A stretch of DNA of 64,000 nt. Source: Endomychus coccineus. Lineage: Eukaryota; Arthropoda; Insecta; Coleoptera; Endomychidae. Made by a program: the position numbers and the translations under genes. Positions 18,001-30,990 of the stretch are shown one piece after another (position 1 is the stretch's first letter; every line of letters starts with the position of its first letter). The stretch is from NCBI GenBank assembly GCA_958510875.1, contig OY294069.1, positions 3,100,001 to 3,164,000 on the forward strand. Direction: 5' to 3'. Below the pieces are notes generated by a model. The model was given only the letters and a program-made list of their open reading frames with translations. It did not search any database and was not told the origin of the DNA.

Positions 18001-21000
18001 TCCAACATTGCCAACACATTTGATACTTGATAATCAATTCATGCTACGAAGATATCATAGCCATCATATCATCGGCTTGACTTGATTATTTAGTATCCGT
18101 GATAACATAATCATTATCACAACCCAATTTCATTTGACTTCCAACATTACCAACACATTTGATACTTGATAATCAATTCATATTACGAAGATATCATAGC
18201 CACCATATCATCGGCTTGACTTTATTATTTAGTATCCGTGAAAACATAATCATTATCAGAACCCAATTTCATTTGACTTCCAACATTACCAACACATTTG
18301 ATACTTGATAATCACTTCATGCTACGAAGATATCATAGCCACCATATCATCGGCTTGACTTGATTATTTAGTATCCGTGAAATCATAATCATTATCACAA
18401 CCCAATTTCATTTGACTTCCAACATTACCAACACATTTGATACTTGATAATCACTTCATGCTACGAAGATATCATAGCCACCATATCATCGGCTTGACTT
18501 GATTATTTAGTATCCGTGAAATCATAATCATTATCACAACCCAATTTCATTTGACTTCCAACATTACCAACACATTTGATACTTGATAATCAATTCATGC
18601 TACGAAGATATCATAGCCATCATATCATCGGCTTGACTTGATTATTTAGTATCCGTGAAAACATAATCATTATCACAACCCAATTTCATTTGACTTCCAA
18701 CATTACCAACACATTTGATACTTGATAATCAATTCATATTACGAAGATATCATAGCCACCATATCATCGGCTTGACTTGATTATTTAGTATCTGTGAAAA
18801 CTTAATCATTATCACAACCCAAGTTCATTTGACTTCCAACATTGCCAACACATTTGATACTTGATAATCAATTCATGCTACGAAGATATCATAGCCATCA
18901 TATCATCGGCTTGACTTGATTATTTAGTATCCGTGAAAACATAATCATTATCACAACCCAAGTTCATTTGACTTCCAACATTACCAACACATTTGATACT
19001 TGATAATCACTTCATGCTACGAAGATATCATAGCCATCATATCATCGGCTTAACTTGATTATTTAGTATCCGTGAAAACATAATCATTATCACAACCCAA
19101 TTCATTTGACTTCCAACATTGCCAACACATTTGATACTTGATAATCAATTCATGCTACGAAGATATCATAGCCATCATATCATCGGCTTGACTTGATTAT
19201 TTAGTATCCGTGAAAACATAATCATTATCACAACCCAATTTCATTTGACTTCCAACATTGCCAACACATTTGATACTTGATAATCAATTCATGCTATGAA
19301 GATATCATAGCCATCATATCATCGGCTTGACTTGATTATTTAGTATCCGTGAAAACATAATCATTATCACAACCCAATTTCATTTGACTTCCAACATTAC
19401 CAACACATTTGATACTTGATAATCAATTCATATTACGAAGATATCATAGCCACCATATCATCGGCTTGACTTGATTATTTAGTATCCGTGAAAACATAAT
19501 CATTATCACAACCCAATTCATTTGACTTCCAACATTGTCAACACATTTGATACTTGATAATCAATTCATGCTACGAAGATATCATAGCCATCATATCATC
19601 GGCTTGACTTGATTATTTAGTATCCGTGAAGACATAATCATTATCACAACCCAATTTCATTTGACTTCCAACATTGCCAACACATTTGATACTTGATAAT
19701 CAATTCATGCTACGAAGATATCATAGCCATCATATCATCGGCTTGACTTGATTATTTAGTATCCGTGAAAACATAATCATTATCACAACCCAATTTCATT
19801 TGACTTCCAAAATTACCAACACATTTGATACTTGATAATCAATTCATGCTACGAAGATATCATAGCCATCATATCATCGGCTTGACTTGATTATTTAGTA
19901 TCCGTGAAAACATAATCATTATCACAACCCAATTTCATTTGACTTCCAACATTGCCAACACATTTGATACTTGATAATCAATTCATGCTACGAAGATATC
20001 ATAGCCATCATATCATCGGCTTGACTTGATTATTTAGTATCAGTGAAAACATAATCATTATCACAACCCAATTTCATTTGACTTCCAACATTGCCAACAC
20101 ATTTGATACTTGATAATCAATTCATGCTACGAAGATATCATAGCCATCATATCATCGGCTTGACTTGATTATTTAGTATCCGTGAAAACATAATCATTAT
20201 CACAACCCAATTCATTTGACTTCCAACATTGCCAACACATTTGATACTTGATAATCAATTCATGCTACGAAGATATCATAGCCATCATATCATCGGCTTG
20301 ACTTGATTATTTAGTATCCGTGAAAACATAATCATTATCACAACCCAATTTCATTTGACTTCCAACATTGCCAACACATTTGATACTTGATAATCAATTC
20401 ATGCTACGAAGATATCATAGCCATCATATCATCGGCTTGACTTGATTATTTAGTATCCGTGAAAACATAATCATTATCACAACCCAATTTCATTTGACTT
20501 CCAACATTACCAACACATTTGATACTTGATAATCAATTCATATTACGAAGATATCATAGCCACCATATCATCGGCTTGACTTGATTATTTAGTATCCGTG
20601 AAAACATAATCATTATCACAACCCAATTTCATTTGACTTCCAACATTACCAACACATTTGATACTTGATAATCAATTCATATTACGAAGATATCATAGCC
20701 ACCATATCATCGGCTTGACTTGATTATTTAGTATCCGTGAAAACATAATCATTATCACAACCCAATTCATTTGACTTCCAACATTGCCAACACATTTGAT
20801 ACTTGATAATCAATTCATGCTACGAAGATATCATAGCCATCATATCATCGGCTTGACTTGATTATTTAGTATCCGTGATAACATAATCATTATCACAACC
20901 CAATTTCATTTGACTTCCAACATTACCAACACATTTGATACTTGATAATCAATTCATATTACGAAGATATCATAGCCACCATATCATCGGCTTGACTTTA

Positions 21001-24000
21001 TTATTTAGTATCCGTGAAAACATAATCATTATCAGAACCCAATTTCATTTGACTTCCAACATTACCAACACATTTGATACTTGATAATCACTTCATGCTA
21101 CGAAGATATCATAGCCTCCATATCATCGGCTTGACTTGATTATTTAGTATCCGTGAAATCATAATCATTATCACAACCCAATTTCATTTGACTTCCAACA
21201 TTACCAACACATTTGATACTTGATAATCACTTCATGCTACGAAGATATCATAGCCACCATATCATCGGCTTGACTTGATTATTTAGTATCCGTGAAATCA
21301 TAATCATTATCACAACCCAATTTCATTTGACTTCCAACATTACCAACACATTTGATACTTGATAATCACTTCATGCTACGAAGGTATCATAGCCACCATA
21401 TCATCGGCTTGACTTGATTATTTAGTATCCGTGAAAACATAATCATTATCACAACCCAATTTCATTTGCCTTCCAACATTACCAACACATTTGATACTTG
21501 ATAATCAATTCATGCTACGAAGATATCATAGCCATCATATCATCGGCTTGACTTGATTATTTAGTATCCGTGAAAACATAATCATTATCACAACCCAATT
21601 CATTTGACTTCCAACATTGCCAACACATTTGATACTTGATAATCAATTCATGCTACGAAGATATCATAGCCATCATATCATCGGCTTGACTTGATTATTT
21701 AGTATCCGTGAAAACATAATCATTATCACAACCCAATTTCATTTGACTTCCAACATTGCCAACACATTTGATACTTGATAATCAATTCATGCTACGAAGA
21801 TATCATAGCCATCATATCATCGGCTTGACTTGATTATTTAGTATCCGTGAAAACATAATCATTATCACAACCCAATTTCATTTGACTTCCAACATTGCCA
21901 ACACATTTGATACTTGATAATCAATTCATGCTACGAAGATATCATAGCCATCATATCATCGGCTTGACTTGATTATTTAGTATCCGTGAAAACATAATCA
22001 TTATCACAACCCAATTTCATTTGACTTCCAACATTGCCAACACATTTGATACTTGATAATCAATTCATGCTACGAAGATATCATAGCCATCATATCATCG
22101 GCTTGACTTGATTATTTAGTATCCGTGAAAACATAATCATTATCACAACCCAATTCATTTGACTTCCAACATTGCCAACACATTTGATACTTGATAATCA
22201 ATTCATGCTACGAAGATATCATAGCCATCATATCATCGGCTTAACTTGATTATTTAGTATCCGTGAAAACATAATCATTATCACAACCCAATTCATTTAA
22301 CTTCCAACATTGCCAACACATTTGATACTTGATAATCAATTCATGCTACGAAGATATCATAGCCATCATATCATCGGCTTGACTTGATTATTTAGTATCC
22401 GTGAAAACATAATCATTATCACAACCCAATTTCATTTGACTTCCAACATTACCAACACATTTGATACTTGATAATCAATTCATATTACGAAGATATCATA
22501 GCCACCATATCATCGGCTTGACTTGATTATTTAGTATCTGTGAAAACATAATCATTATCACAACCCAAGTTCATTTGACTTCCAACATTGCCAACACATT
22601 TGATACTTGATAATCAATTCATGCTACGAAGATATCATAGCCATCATATCATCGGCTTGACTTGATTATTTAGTATCCGTGAAAACATAATCATTATCAC
22701 AACCCAAGTTCATTTGACTTCCAACATTACCAACACATTTGATACTTGATAATCACTTCATGCTACGAAGATATCATAGCCATCATATCATCGGCTTAAC
22801 TTGATTATTTAGTATCCGTGAAAACATAATCATTATCACAACCCAATTCATTTGACTTCCAACATTGCCAACACATTTGATACTTGATAATCAATTCATG
22901 CTACGAAGATATCATAGCCATCATATCATCGGCTTGACTTGATTATTTAGTATCCGTGAAAACATAATCATTATCACAACCCAATTTCATTTGACTTCCA
23001 ACATTGCCAACACATTTGATACTTGATAATCAATTCATGCTATGAAGATATCATAGCCATCATATCATCGGCTTGACTTGATTATTTAGTATCCGTGAAA
23101 ACATAATCATTATCACAACCCAATTTCATTTGACTTCCAACATTACCAACACATTTGATACTTGATAATCAATTCATATTACGAAGATATCATAGCCACC
23201 ATATCATCGGCTTGACTTGATTATTTAGTATCCGTGAAAACATAATCATTATCACAACCCAATTCATTTGACTTCCAACATTGCCAACACATTTGATACT
23301 TGATAATCAATTCATGCTACGAAGATATCATAGCCATCATATCATCGGCTTGACTTGATTATTTAGTATCCGTGAAGACATAATCATTATCACAACCCAA
23401 TTTCATTTGACTTCCAACATTGCCAACACATTTGATACTTGATAATCAATTCATGCTACGAAGATATCATAGCCATCATATCATCGGCTTGACTTGATTA
23501 TTTAGTATCCGTGAAAACATAATCATTATCACAACCCAATTTCATTTGACTTCCAAAATTACCAACACATTTGATACTTGATAATCAATTCATGCTACGA
23601 AGATATCATAGCCATCATATCATCGGCTTGACTTGATTATTTAGTATCCGTGAAAACATAATCATTATCACAACCCAATTTCATTTGACTTCCAACATTG
23701 CCAACACATTTGATACTTGATAATCAATTCATGCTACGAAGATATCATAGCCATCATATCATCGGCTTGACTTGATTATTTAGTATCAGTGAAAACATAA
23801 TCATTATCACAACCCAATTTCATTTGACTTCCAACATTGCCAACACATTTGATACTTGATAATCAATTCATGCTACGAAGATATCATAGCCATCATATCA
23901 TCGGCTTGACTTGATTATTTAGTATCAGTGAAAACATAATCATTATCACAACCCAATTTCATTTGACTTCCAACATTGCCAACACATTTGATACTTGATA

Positions 24001-25870
24001 ATCAATTCATGCTACGAAGATATCATAGCCATCATATCATCGGCTTGACTTGATTATTTAGTATCCGTGAAAACATAATCATTATCACAACCCAATTCAT
24101 TTGACTTCTAACATTGCCAACACATTTGATACTTGATAATCAATTCATGCTACGAAGATATCATAGCCATCATATCATCGGCTTGACTTGATTATTTAGT
24201 ATCCGTGAAAACATAATCATTATCACAACCCAATTTCATTTGACTTCCAACATTGCCAACACATTTGATACTTGATAATCAATTCATGCTACGAAGATAT
24301 CATAGCCATCATATCATCGGCTTGACTTGATTATTTAGTATCCGTGAAAACATAATCATTATCACAACCCAATTTCATTTGACTTCCAACATTACCAACA
24401 CATTTGATACTTGATAATCAATTCATATTACGAAGATATCATAGCCACCATATCATCGGCTTGACTTGATTATTTAGTATCCGTGAAAACATAATCATTA
24501 TCACAACCCAATTTCATTTGACTTCCAACATTACCAACACATTTGATACTTGATAATCAGTTCATATTACGAAGATATCATAGCCACCATATCATCGGCT
24601 TGACTTGATTATTTAGTATCCGTGAAAACATAATCATTATCACAACCCAATTCATTTGACTTCCAACATTGCCAACACATTTGATACTTGATAATCAATT
24701 CATGCTACGAAGATATCATAGCCATCATATCATCGGCTTGACTTGATTATTTAGTATCCGTGATAACATAATCATTATCACAACCCAATTTCATTTGACT
24801 TCCAACATTACCAACACATTTGATACTTGATAATCAATTCATATTACGAAGATATCATAGCCACCATATCATCGGCTTGACTTTATTATTTAGTATCCGT
24901 GAAAACATAATCATTATCAGAACCCAATTTCATTTGCCTTCCAACATTACCAACACATTTGATACTTGATAATCACTTCATGCTACGAAGATATCATAGC
25001 CACCATATCATCGGCTTGACTTGATTATTTAGTATCCGTGAAATCATAATCATTATCACAACCCAATTTCATTTGACTTCCAACATTACCAACACATTTG
25101 ATACTTGATAATCACTTCATGCTACGAAGATATCATAGCCACCATATCATCGGCTTGACTTGATTATTTAGTATCCGTGAAATCATAATCATTATCACAA
25201 CCCAATTTCATTTGACTTCCAACATTACCAACACATTTGATACTTGATAATCACTTCATGCTACGAAGATATCATAGCCACCATATCATCGGCTTGACTT
25301 GATTATTTAGTATCCGTGAAAACATAATCATTATCACAACCCAATTTCATTTGCCTTCCAACATTACCAACACATTTGATACTTGATAATCAATTCATGC
25401 TACGAAGATATCATAGCCATCATATCATCGGCTTGACTTGATTATTTAGTATCCGTGAAAACATAATCATTATCACAACCCAATTCATTTGACTTCCAAC
25501 ATTGCCAACACATTTGATACTTGATAATCAATTCATGCTACGAAGATATCATAGCCATCATATCATCGGCTTGACTTGATTATTTAGTATCCGTGAAAAC
25601 ATAATCATTATCACAACCCAATTTCATTTGACTTCCAACATTGCCAACACATTTGATACTTGATAATCAATTCATGCTACGAAGATATCATAGCCATCAT
25701 ATCATCGGCTTGACTTGATTATTTAGTATCCGTGAAAACATAATCATTATCACAACCCAATTTCATTTGACTTCCAACATTGCCAACACATTTGATACTT
25801 GATAATCAATTCATGCTACGAAGATATCATAGCCACCATATCATCGGCTTGACTTGATTATTTAGTATCC
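1..25870. repeat. Satellite DNA array, 138/139-bp monomer, about 187 copies
   Basis: A head-to-tail tandem array runs from the left edge without interruption. Each monomer can be read from TTTCATTTGACTTCCAAC to the AACCCAA before the next copy. It is 139 bp when the junction reads CCCAATTTCAT and 138 bp when it reads CCCAATTCAT. Three monomer classes recur: A (TTACCAAC, CAATTCATATTACG, GCCACCAT), B (TTGCCAAC, CAATTCATGCTACG, GCCATCAT, often with the 138-bp junction) and C (TTACCAAC, CACTTCATGCTACG, GCCACCAT). Private variants (GTGATAACAT, CTTTATTATT, CAGAACCC, GAAATCATAATC, GTGAAGACAT, TATCAGTG, AAGTTCATT) recur in the same order, which shows higher-order units. No reading frame longer than 60 codons is open. 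The array stops at TATCC/TTGGAGATC near 25870. This is typical pericentromeric or interstitial satellite; the left end lies outside the window. Confidence 0.98.
7213..7302. repeat. Truncated 90-bp satellite monomer
   Basis: This copy lacks about 49 bp of the standard monomer. GAAGATATCATA runs straight into ATCATTAACATAATAACAA, skipping the GCCACCATATCATCGG...GTGAAAAC part. The repeat ATATCATA/ACATAATC on either side of the missing part suggests a short-homology deletion. It is the only clearly shortened monomer I found in the array. Confidence 0.85.
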
Positions 25871-26886
25871 TTGGAGATCTACGAAGATCTCAGGGACCTC
25901 TTGCTAATCGTTATTCCCTTCTGATCAGGCTTAGTTCCTTCACGTTAGAGATTATTTTAAAACTGTAATTTTTGTTTGGCTAGGGAGGGTTGCCATTCGA
26001 TGATCATTTTCTTCAATCATTTGATTTTCCGATTTAGTTTGAATTTGTTACGATAAAAGATGATTTTGCAATTGAACAAGCCTTGATAATATGTTTTCTG
26101 GCAAAATGTAAATTAGTATCACCGATGTTTTGTCTCCAGCTGTCATTGTGGAACGTTCTATAATTATAATATTTAAGGGCAGGACTGTATGTGAGTAAGT
26201 TATTGTATGAAAACTAGCCACTAGCTTGTATAGCTTCTTAACATTTACATTATTCTCTGATTCGTTTAATTCTGTTAGTAGTGCAATGATTTTCTAAAAA
26301 TAAATTTGAGGAATAAGACGCTTCCAGATATTCATACTGTAGTCGTATCATATGATGTTATGTAGATTATTTTAGAAACAGAGGGATCGTATTTAAAAAT
26401 TCGTTCACCTAGTATTTCCATTTGAGTTTGAACTGCTCTTGTTAGGATAACTGATTTTGCAATTTTCTTCATAGAATGACAGCAAAAGATCTAAAAACTG
26501 AACCAGTTCGGTCTAGCTACGTGTTTCCTTAGTGATAGGAGAATAGGAAATGCGTCATAAGGTTGTGTGAGAACTTCATATTGTTAGTAATTGTCTTGTT
26601 ATATGCGTATTTGTTCTTCAAATTGCTTATGTTCTATTAATATTGCAAAGTACCTGCATACAAATATAATTTAAAATTTTTGATGTTTGTATTATACAAT
26701 TTGGTTATTGCGATAAACTTATGCCCCTTTTATTATTTTACATGCTCATATGGATCGTTCAAATGAATGGATTTTGGAGATACAACGTGAGTGGAATGAA
26801 ACATATTCCAGGTGAGATCGTCTAAAGTGTTAATTCAATGATTAAAACATCACTATGGCTTTAAGGTAGTTGGTTATAACGTAGTG
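25871..26886. other. Intergenic, no gene seen
   Basis: AT-rich sequence between the satellite edge and the SINE. I see no long open frame, no protein similarity, no clear repeat and no RNA gene. The first bases after the array (GGAGATCTACGAAGATCTCAG) hold a short direct repeat of AGATCT. Confidence 0.6.
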
Positions 26887-27132
26887 TTAGAAAATAATCG
26901 TCATTGCATGCAATACATCAGATATACCCACTAAACATTCCACCTTGTGTGATAGGCTCGATCCTGCAACCAGGGCAGTCTCGATGACACTTGGGCTTGA
27001 CAGCCCATTGTATCTTGTTGCACCACTTTCTCTGGCCATCGGAAAAATTCCGCAGACGCAGGATTCGAACCCGTGACCAGCAGCCACAGTGATTAGAAGA
27101 TCGATTCTTTTACCACTGAGCTACCAGTCCCT
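26887..27132 (-). mobile_element. tRNA-derived SINE
   Basis: On the minus strand the head reads GGACTGGTAGCTCAGTGGTA and contains a Pol III A box (TAGCTCAGTGG, complement of 27113-27123). A perfect B box (GGTTCGAATCC, complement of 27061-27071) follows at tRNA-like spacing. A body of about 170 bp unrelated to tRNA then continues to roughly 26887. The D and anticodon stems do not pair, so this is not a working tRNA gene; a tRNA-headed SINE is the natural reading. The exact 3' end and target duplication could not be settled. A 66-codon open frame on the minus strand inside it is fortuitous. Confidence 0.75.
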
Positions 27133-28430
27133 GTGCTACTTTAGTTCAAACTAAATTTTCTGGTCGTATTATCTTTAAGTGGTATGACATTACCGGGGTC
27201 TCCTTATCTAACGGTTTTTGAGTTTTTTCCTTGAGTTTATTCGAAGGAACCAAGCTGCTAGCATTCTAGAGCTAAATAGAACTTCACAGTTATGCAAACG
27301 CATGAGAAAACTATAGGGACCATGTCCTCTAACCCCCCCCCTAGGACTGAAAATTCCGGTGTAATCCTTGACTCGAAACTTACCTGAAACCAATAGCTAG
27401 CTGGTAAAAGTCGAGAACAAAACCGTGGCAACACTGATGCTAGCCAAGTACGCACACGGGAAGACATGGGGGCTACGTTCTAAATGTCATATTGGACATA
27501 CATTGTATTGGCACCCATGATCACTTATGCATCCTTGGTATGATGATCAAAGATAACCCAGAAAATAGCTGTATTCGAAGTGACAAAAACCGCTGTCCGA
27601 ACACTTTAGATCTCCTCCCTGATCAAAGACTAATGAGAGGGATACCTGCATAAAATGGGTCTGTACAGGGTGAGTACAGTCTTTTTTTATAATAGAGCTG
27701 ATACATCGAGTTACGCTCACCCTGTACAAAGGGGATCCTCCTTGCAAGAACAAAAACAGTCAAATACATACAGCCCAGGCTACCCATCGAAACGGCGAAG
27801 AACCTGTACCGAGTAGTACCGTTCTTTTGGAAAGCATGAACAATTCTAGTGACTGAGATGTGGCCGGTGAATAGGAGCAATATCCAAAGCAAAAAAAATG
27901 CTAAAACCGAAAGAATGATATTTGTCTGACATTGTATTGGAAGTATCTACTTCAAATTATAACTATTCAATTCGAAACTCTTCTACTATCAGATAGGTTA
28001 CAAAAAATAGTTGTACCTTTCAGATCACTTTCCAAACGATATCAGAATGTATTCGAACCTTAATTTTAAAAACGAAAGTTGGAAGCTTCAAAGCTCTGTA
28101 AACTATTTGATCAGATATTAATATATTACAACTATATCCTCTACATTTTGTAGATTAATATTTTGCTGTTTTAACTATATTCAAAACTTTGGTTCTTACA
28201 ATGATTAATAGTTCTTATTTCTGTAGGTGTTACATAGTATGGCTTTTTTTTTTTGTTACCTCAACTAATTGAAGATGTGCAGGGCCAAACTTGATGGACT
28301 TGGATGAAGTGGAAATCCAGCATTGCAGTTATTGTTGTAAAATTATTTATTGGTAATTATCATGTGTTGAATTTCGAACCTTGACAAGTAATTGAGAGCT
28401 GCAAAGTTGCGTATTTAGATTTAAGATTTG
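27133..28430. other. Intergenic, no gene seen
   Basis: Several short open frames exist here on the minus strand, but none resembles a known protein or has coding-like composition. A run of C occurs near 27332-27341. Apart from the small foldback at 27662-27727 I see nothing definable. Confidence 0.5.
27662..27727. repeat. Short 66-bp foldback
   Basis: TGTACAGGGTGAG at the left is answered by CTCACCCTGTACA at the right, 40 bp apart. The ACAGGGTGAG terminus is shared with the large foldback starting at 52738, so this may be a minimal internally deleted member of the same type. Confidence 0.55.
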
Positions 28431-29056
28431 GTTTTTTACCGTTCTATTAGTTTTGTATTTTGATCTCATCTCTCAGAAAAACATTCATTTCTCAATAGAC
28501 AGACTATTTAATGCTTGACTATTCAATTGACTTAATTAACTTGTTTTTCCTTTGTTTGAACTAATTTCGTCATATTCAATGTTTTCAATTATTCAATATA
28601 CAGGCTGTTCTGGAATGGGAGTATCAGTGATTCGCTGTTTGAATGATTCAAAGTCTGTTATTCCAGAGTTTGAACAGTTTCTGTTCAATGACATAGCATA
28701 ATGCTTTAATAATTTTGTATTTTGATCTCATCCTTCAGAAAGACTTCAATTCTTAATATACAGACTGTTCAGTCGTGGGAGTTATAGGTGGTTGGCTATT
28801 TGAATCATTCAAAATCTGTTATTCCTTGGTTTGAACAGCGTCTTCCCAATGACATAGCTACACATAATGAGTAAAAACAACCTAATGCATTATAATAATT
28901 TTGTTTTTTGATCTCATCCCTCAGAAAGACATTAAATTCTTAATATACAGACTGTTTCTTTGTTGACTATTCAATTGACTCACTTAACTTGTTTTTACTC
29001 TGTTTGAATACAATTTTCCATATTCAATGTTTTAAACTATTCAATATACGAAGATA
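28430..29056. repeat. Three diverged copies of an AT-rich repeat
   Basis: The block TTTTGATCTCATC-CTCAGAAAGAC...TTAATATACAGACTGTT, followed by GACTATTCAATTGACT and a TTCAATGTTTTCAAT stretch, occurs near 28450, 28715 and 28905 with roughly 180-260 bp spacing and many differences. A fourth relative is at 33100-33260. No coding content. These look like old tandem or dispersed transposon debris, unidentified. Confidence 0.6.
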
Positions 29057-29904
29057 TACAGGTTGTTCCATAAAGATCTCCCGTAAATGCATGGGACGGT
29101 AAATCTTACAAAAAAAATCAGAATTTTCACATAACTGTATAACTTAAACGAAATTTTGCTTTAACTTCTGTACAGTTACAGATATTTTGTTGAAAATCGG
29201 GGGTTTCAGAAGACGCCGAATAAGATGACTTAGCTAGTTTAAGATTATGCGGTAGAGGGCGCTGGGTGCGCGACTTTTCGGCGACTCTTTTAGCCTTAAC
29301 TTTTTTGAGAATAATTTGTTTTGTTTTCTTTGCACATTTTTCTTGTTTACAATTTTATTCCAAACAAATAATGTACTTTTGTAGAGGGTTTCGAAATTCC
29401 ACCGTTTTCGAGAAAAAATTGAAATGTGAACATAACAAAAATTCATTAACAAATTTACTTACTCACAAAATCGCGTATGTTCATTTAAACGCGTTTTTCT
29501 CGAAAAGTTTGAGATTTTGAGAATCTGGTTAAGAGTACTTTATTTGTTTGCAATAAAATTGTAAACCAGAAAAAAATGTGCCAAGAAAACAAAAAAATTA
29601 TTTTCAAAAAAGTTAAGGCTTAAAGAAACACGAAAAGTCGCGCATCCAGCGCCCTCTACCGCATAATCTGAAACTAACTAAACTATCTTATTTAGTGTCC
29701 TCTGAAACCCCCGAGTACCAGATTTCAACAAAATGTGTGTAACTGGTCAGGAGCTACAGCAAAATTTCGTTAAAAAAAAATCAAATTCAACGTCTGTCTC
29801 CGAAACGAAAGAAGATAGTACCATAGTTTATACGAAAAATCTGATTATTTTGTAAAATCTACCGTCCCCTGCATTTACGGAAAGTCTTTCTGAAACATCC
29901 TGTA
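29057..29904. mobile_element. Foldback (palindromic) MITE, 0.85 kb
   Basis: Left end TACAGGTTGTTCCATAAAG... and right end ...CTTTCTGAAACATCCTGTA are inverted repeats. They continue inward through CCCGTAAATGCATGGGACGGTA and TACCGTCCCCTGCATTTACGG, and farther in through the GCGCGACTTTTCG / CGAAAAGTCGCGC pair, to a centre near 29460-29480. Nearly the whole element is therefore one long imperfect palindrome. A TA lies at both outer edges, consistent with a TA target duplication. The 72- and 84-codon open frames inside are by-products of the inverted structure. Confidence 0.8.
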
Positions 29905-30327
29905 TATACAAGATGAAATTTTAAAGCTCACCAAAGTTCACATAATGTTATGCCATAATTATATATTTTCATTTCCAAGATATGTTAAAAATATAACGAC
30001 CTGAGAAAGATAATCATTTGTCAATCCTTAAATTGACGTCAATGTCAATATTTCATTAGTTGGCTATTTAATTTATTTTTGATTCCATTCTCCAAAATTC
30101 TTTTTTAATACTTTGATGAGCGAATATTAATATTTCAATATATATTTTTGAAAAATGTCTGCTCCTATTATTCATAAAGAACCTATTTAGGTTGATTATG
30201 AACAAATTGGATCTGTTTGTCTTTGAAAACATGAAAGTTTTGTTAAATACGTACTAGCTCGATTACTTGTCTTGGTTTTTTATTTTCTTTTGTATCATGA
30301 GATTGTATAAGTTCATATAATAATGAT
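29905..30327. other. Intergenic, no gene seen
   Basis: AT-rich sequence with no open frame or repeat that I can define. Confidence 0.5.
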
Positions 30328-30475
30328 TCTTGACCCAGGTACATTAACACATATGTAATGTATATTTTCAAAAGTCTTTTGAAAACTAGTTCACCTGACA
30401 TTATTTTTCAAAAGTCTTCCGATGATGGTGGTTAGACCTAACATATTTGTTAATGTAACCTATTTCTTAAGAATT
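30328..30475. repeat. Degenerate relative of the hammerhead palindrome at 45 kb
   Basis: GATTCTTGACCCA...CATTAACACATAT at the left and GTCTTCCGATGATGGTGGTT...TTAATGTAACCTATTTCTTAAGAATTT at the right match, with many changes, the unique tail and the arm of the palindromic element at 45008-45497. The ribozyme-like core is damaged: CCGATGA instead of CTGATGA, and GACCTAAC instead of GACCGAAAC. The copy is therefore older and inactive. Confidence 0.6.
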
Positions 30476-30589
30476 TACATATAATTGTATATTTATCGAA
30501 TATGTGGTGTTTATCTGATATAGATGTTGTATGAAATAAATATATTGGGGGCGGGATGCATTTATTTGGGGATTTTGAAATAATTGGCG

Positions 30590-30990
30590 TCTAAACTCTA
30601 GCTAGAACGCCATCTAACTGAAAGGTTTTATCAAAAGCTTCAGCACTTCCAAATAAACAGATCTCTGTATTTTTGATAATTGTTAGAAATCACCTAAAAT
30701 ATAGAGATCTGCTTAGTTGAAAGTACATGGTCATCAATAAAACCTTTCAACGTTAGATGACGCTCTAGCTAGAGCATAGAACATGAGCATTTATTTTAGA
30801 ATCTCGAATCATCAAAAATATAGAGATTTGTAAGCGCAAGGTTTTTGACAGCTAGATGGCGTTCTAGCTGGAGCATAGAACATTAATATTCTTAGCTCTA
30901 GCTAGAGTGCCATCTAACGGTGAAAGGTCTTAACAAAAATGTCTTGCATTTCCAAATATACAGATTTCTATATTTTCGCTTATTGGCATA
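30590..30990. repeat. Cluster of inverted repeats with CTCTAGCTAGAG core
   Basis: The motif CTCTAGCTAGA followed by GCCATCTAAC and GAAAGGTTTTAT occurs near 30595 and again near 30895. It occurs inverted near 30745-30775 and 30845-30875. The first pair (30595-30775) encloses an inner inverted pair, CAGATCTCTGTATTTT and AAAATATAGAGATCTG. These are likely two or more small foldback insertions of one MITE family side by side or nested. Confidence 0.65.

Noticed and set aside
1..25870. CRISPR-like or minisatellite array
   Set aside because: Repeats are 138-139 bp directly abutting with no spacers, in a eukaryotic context; it is satellite DNA.
27050..27125. Functional tRNA gene on the minus strand
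   Set aside because: A and B boxes are good, but D and anticodon stems do not pair and SINE body sequence follows.
27208..27892. Four minus-strand open frames of 61-89 codons
   Set aside because: Overlapping frames with no recognisable similarity and no splice-supported continuation; one spans the small foldback.
29234..29520. Opposed open frames of 72 and 84 codons
   Set aside because: Both lie in the foldback MITE and mirror each other because of the palindrome.
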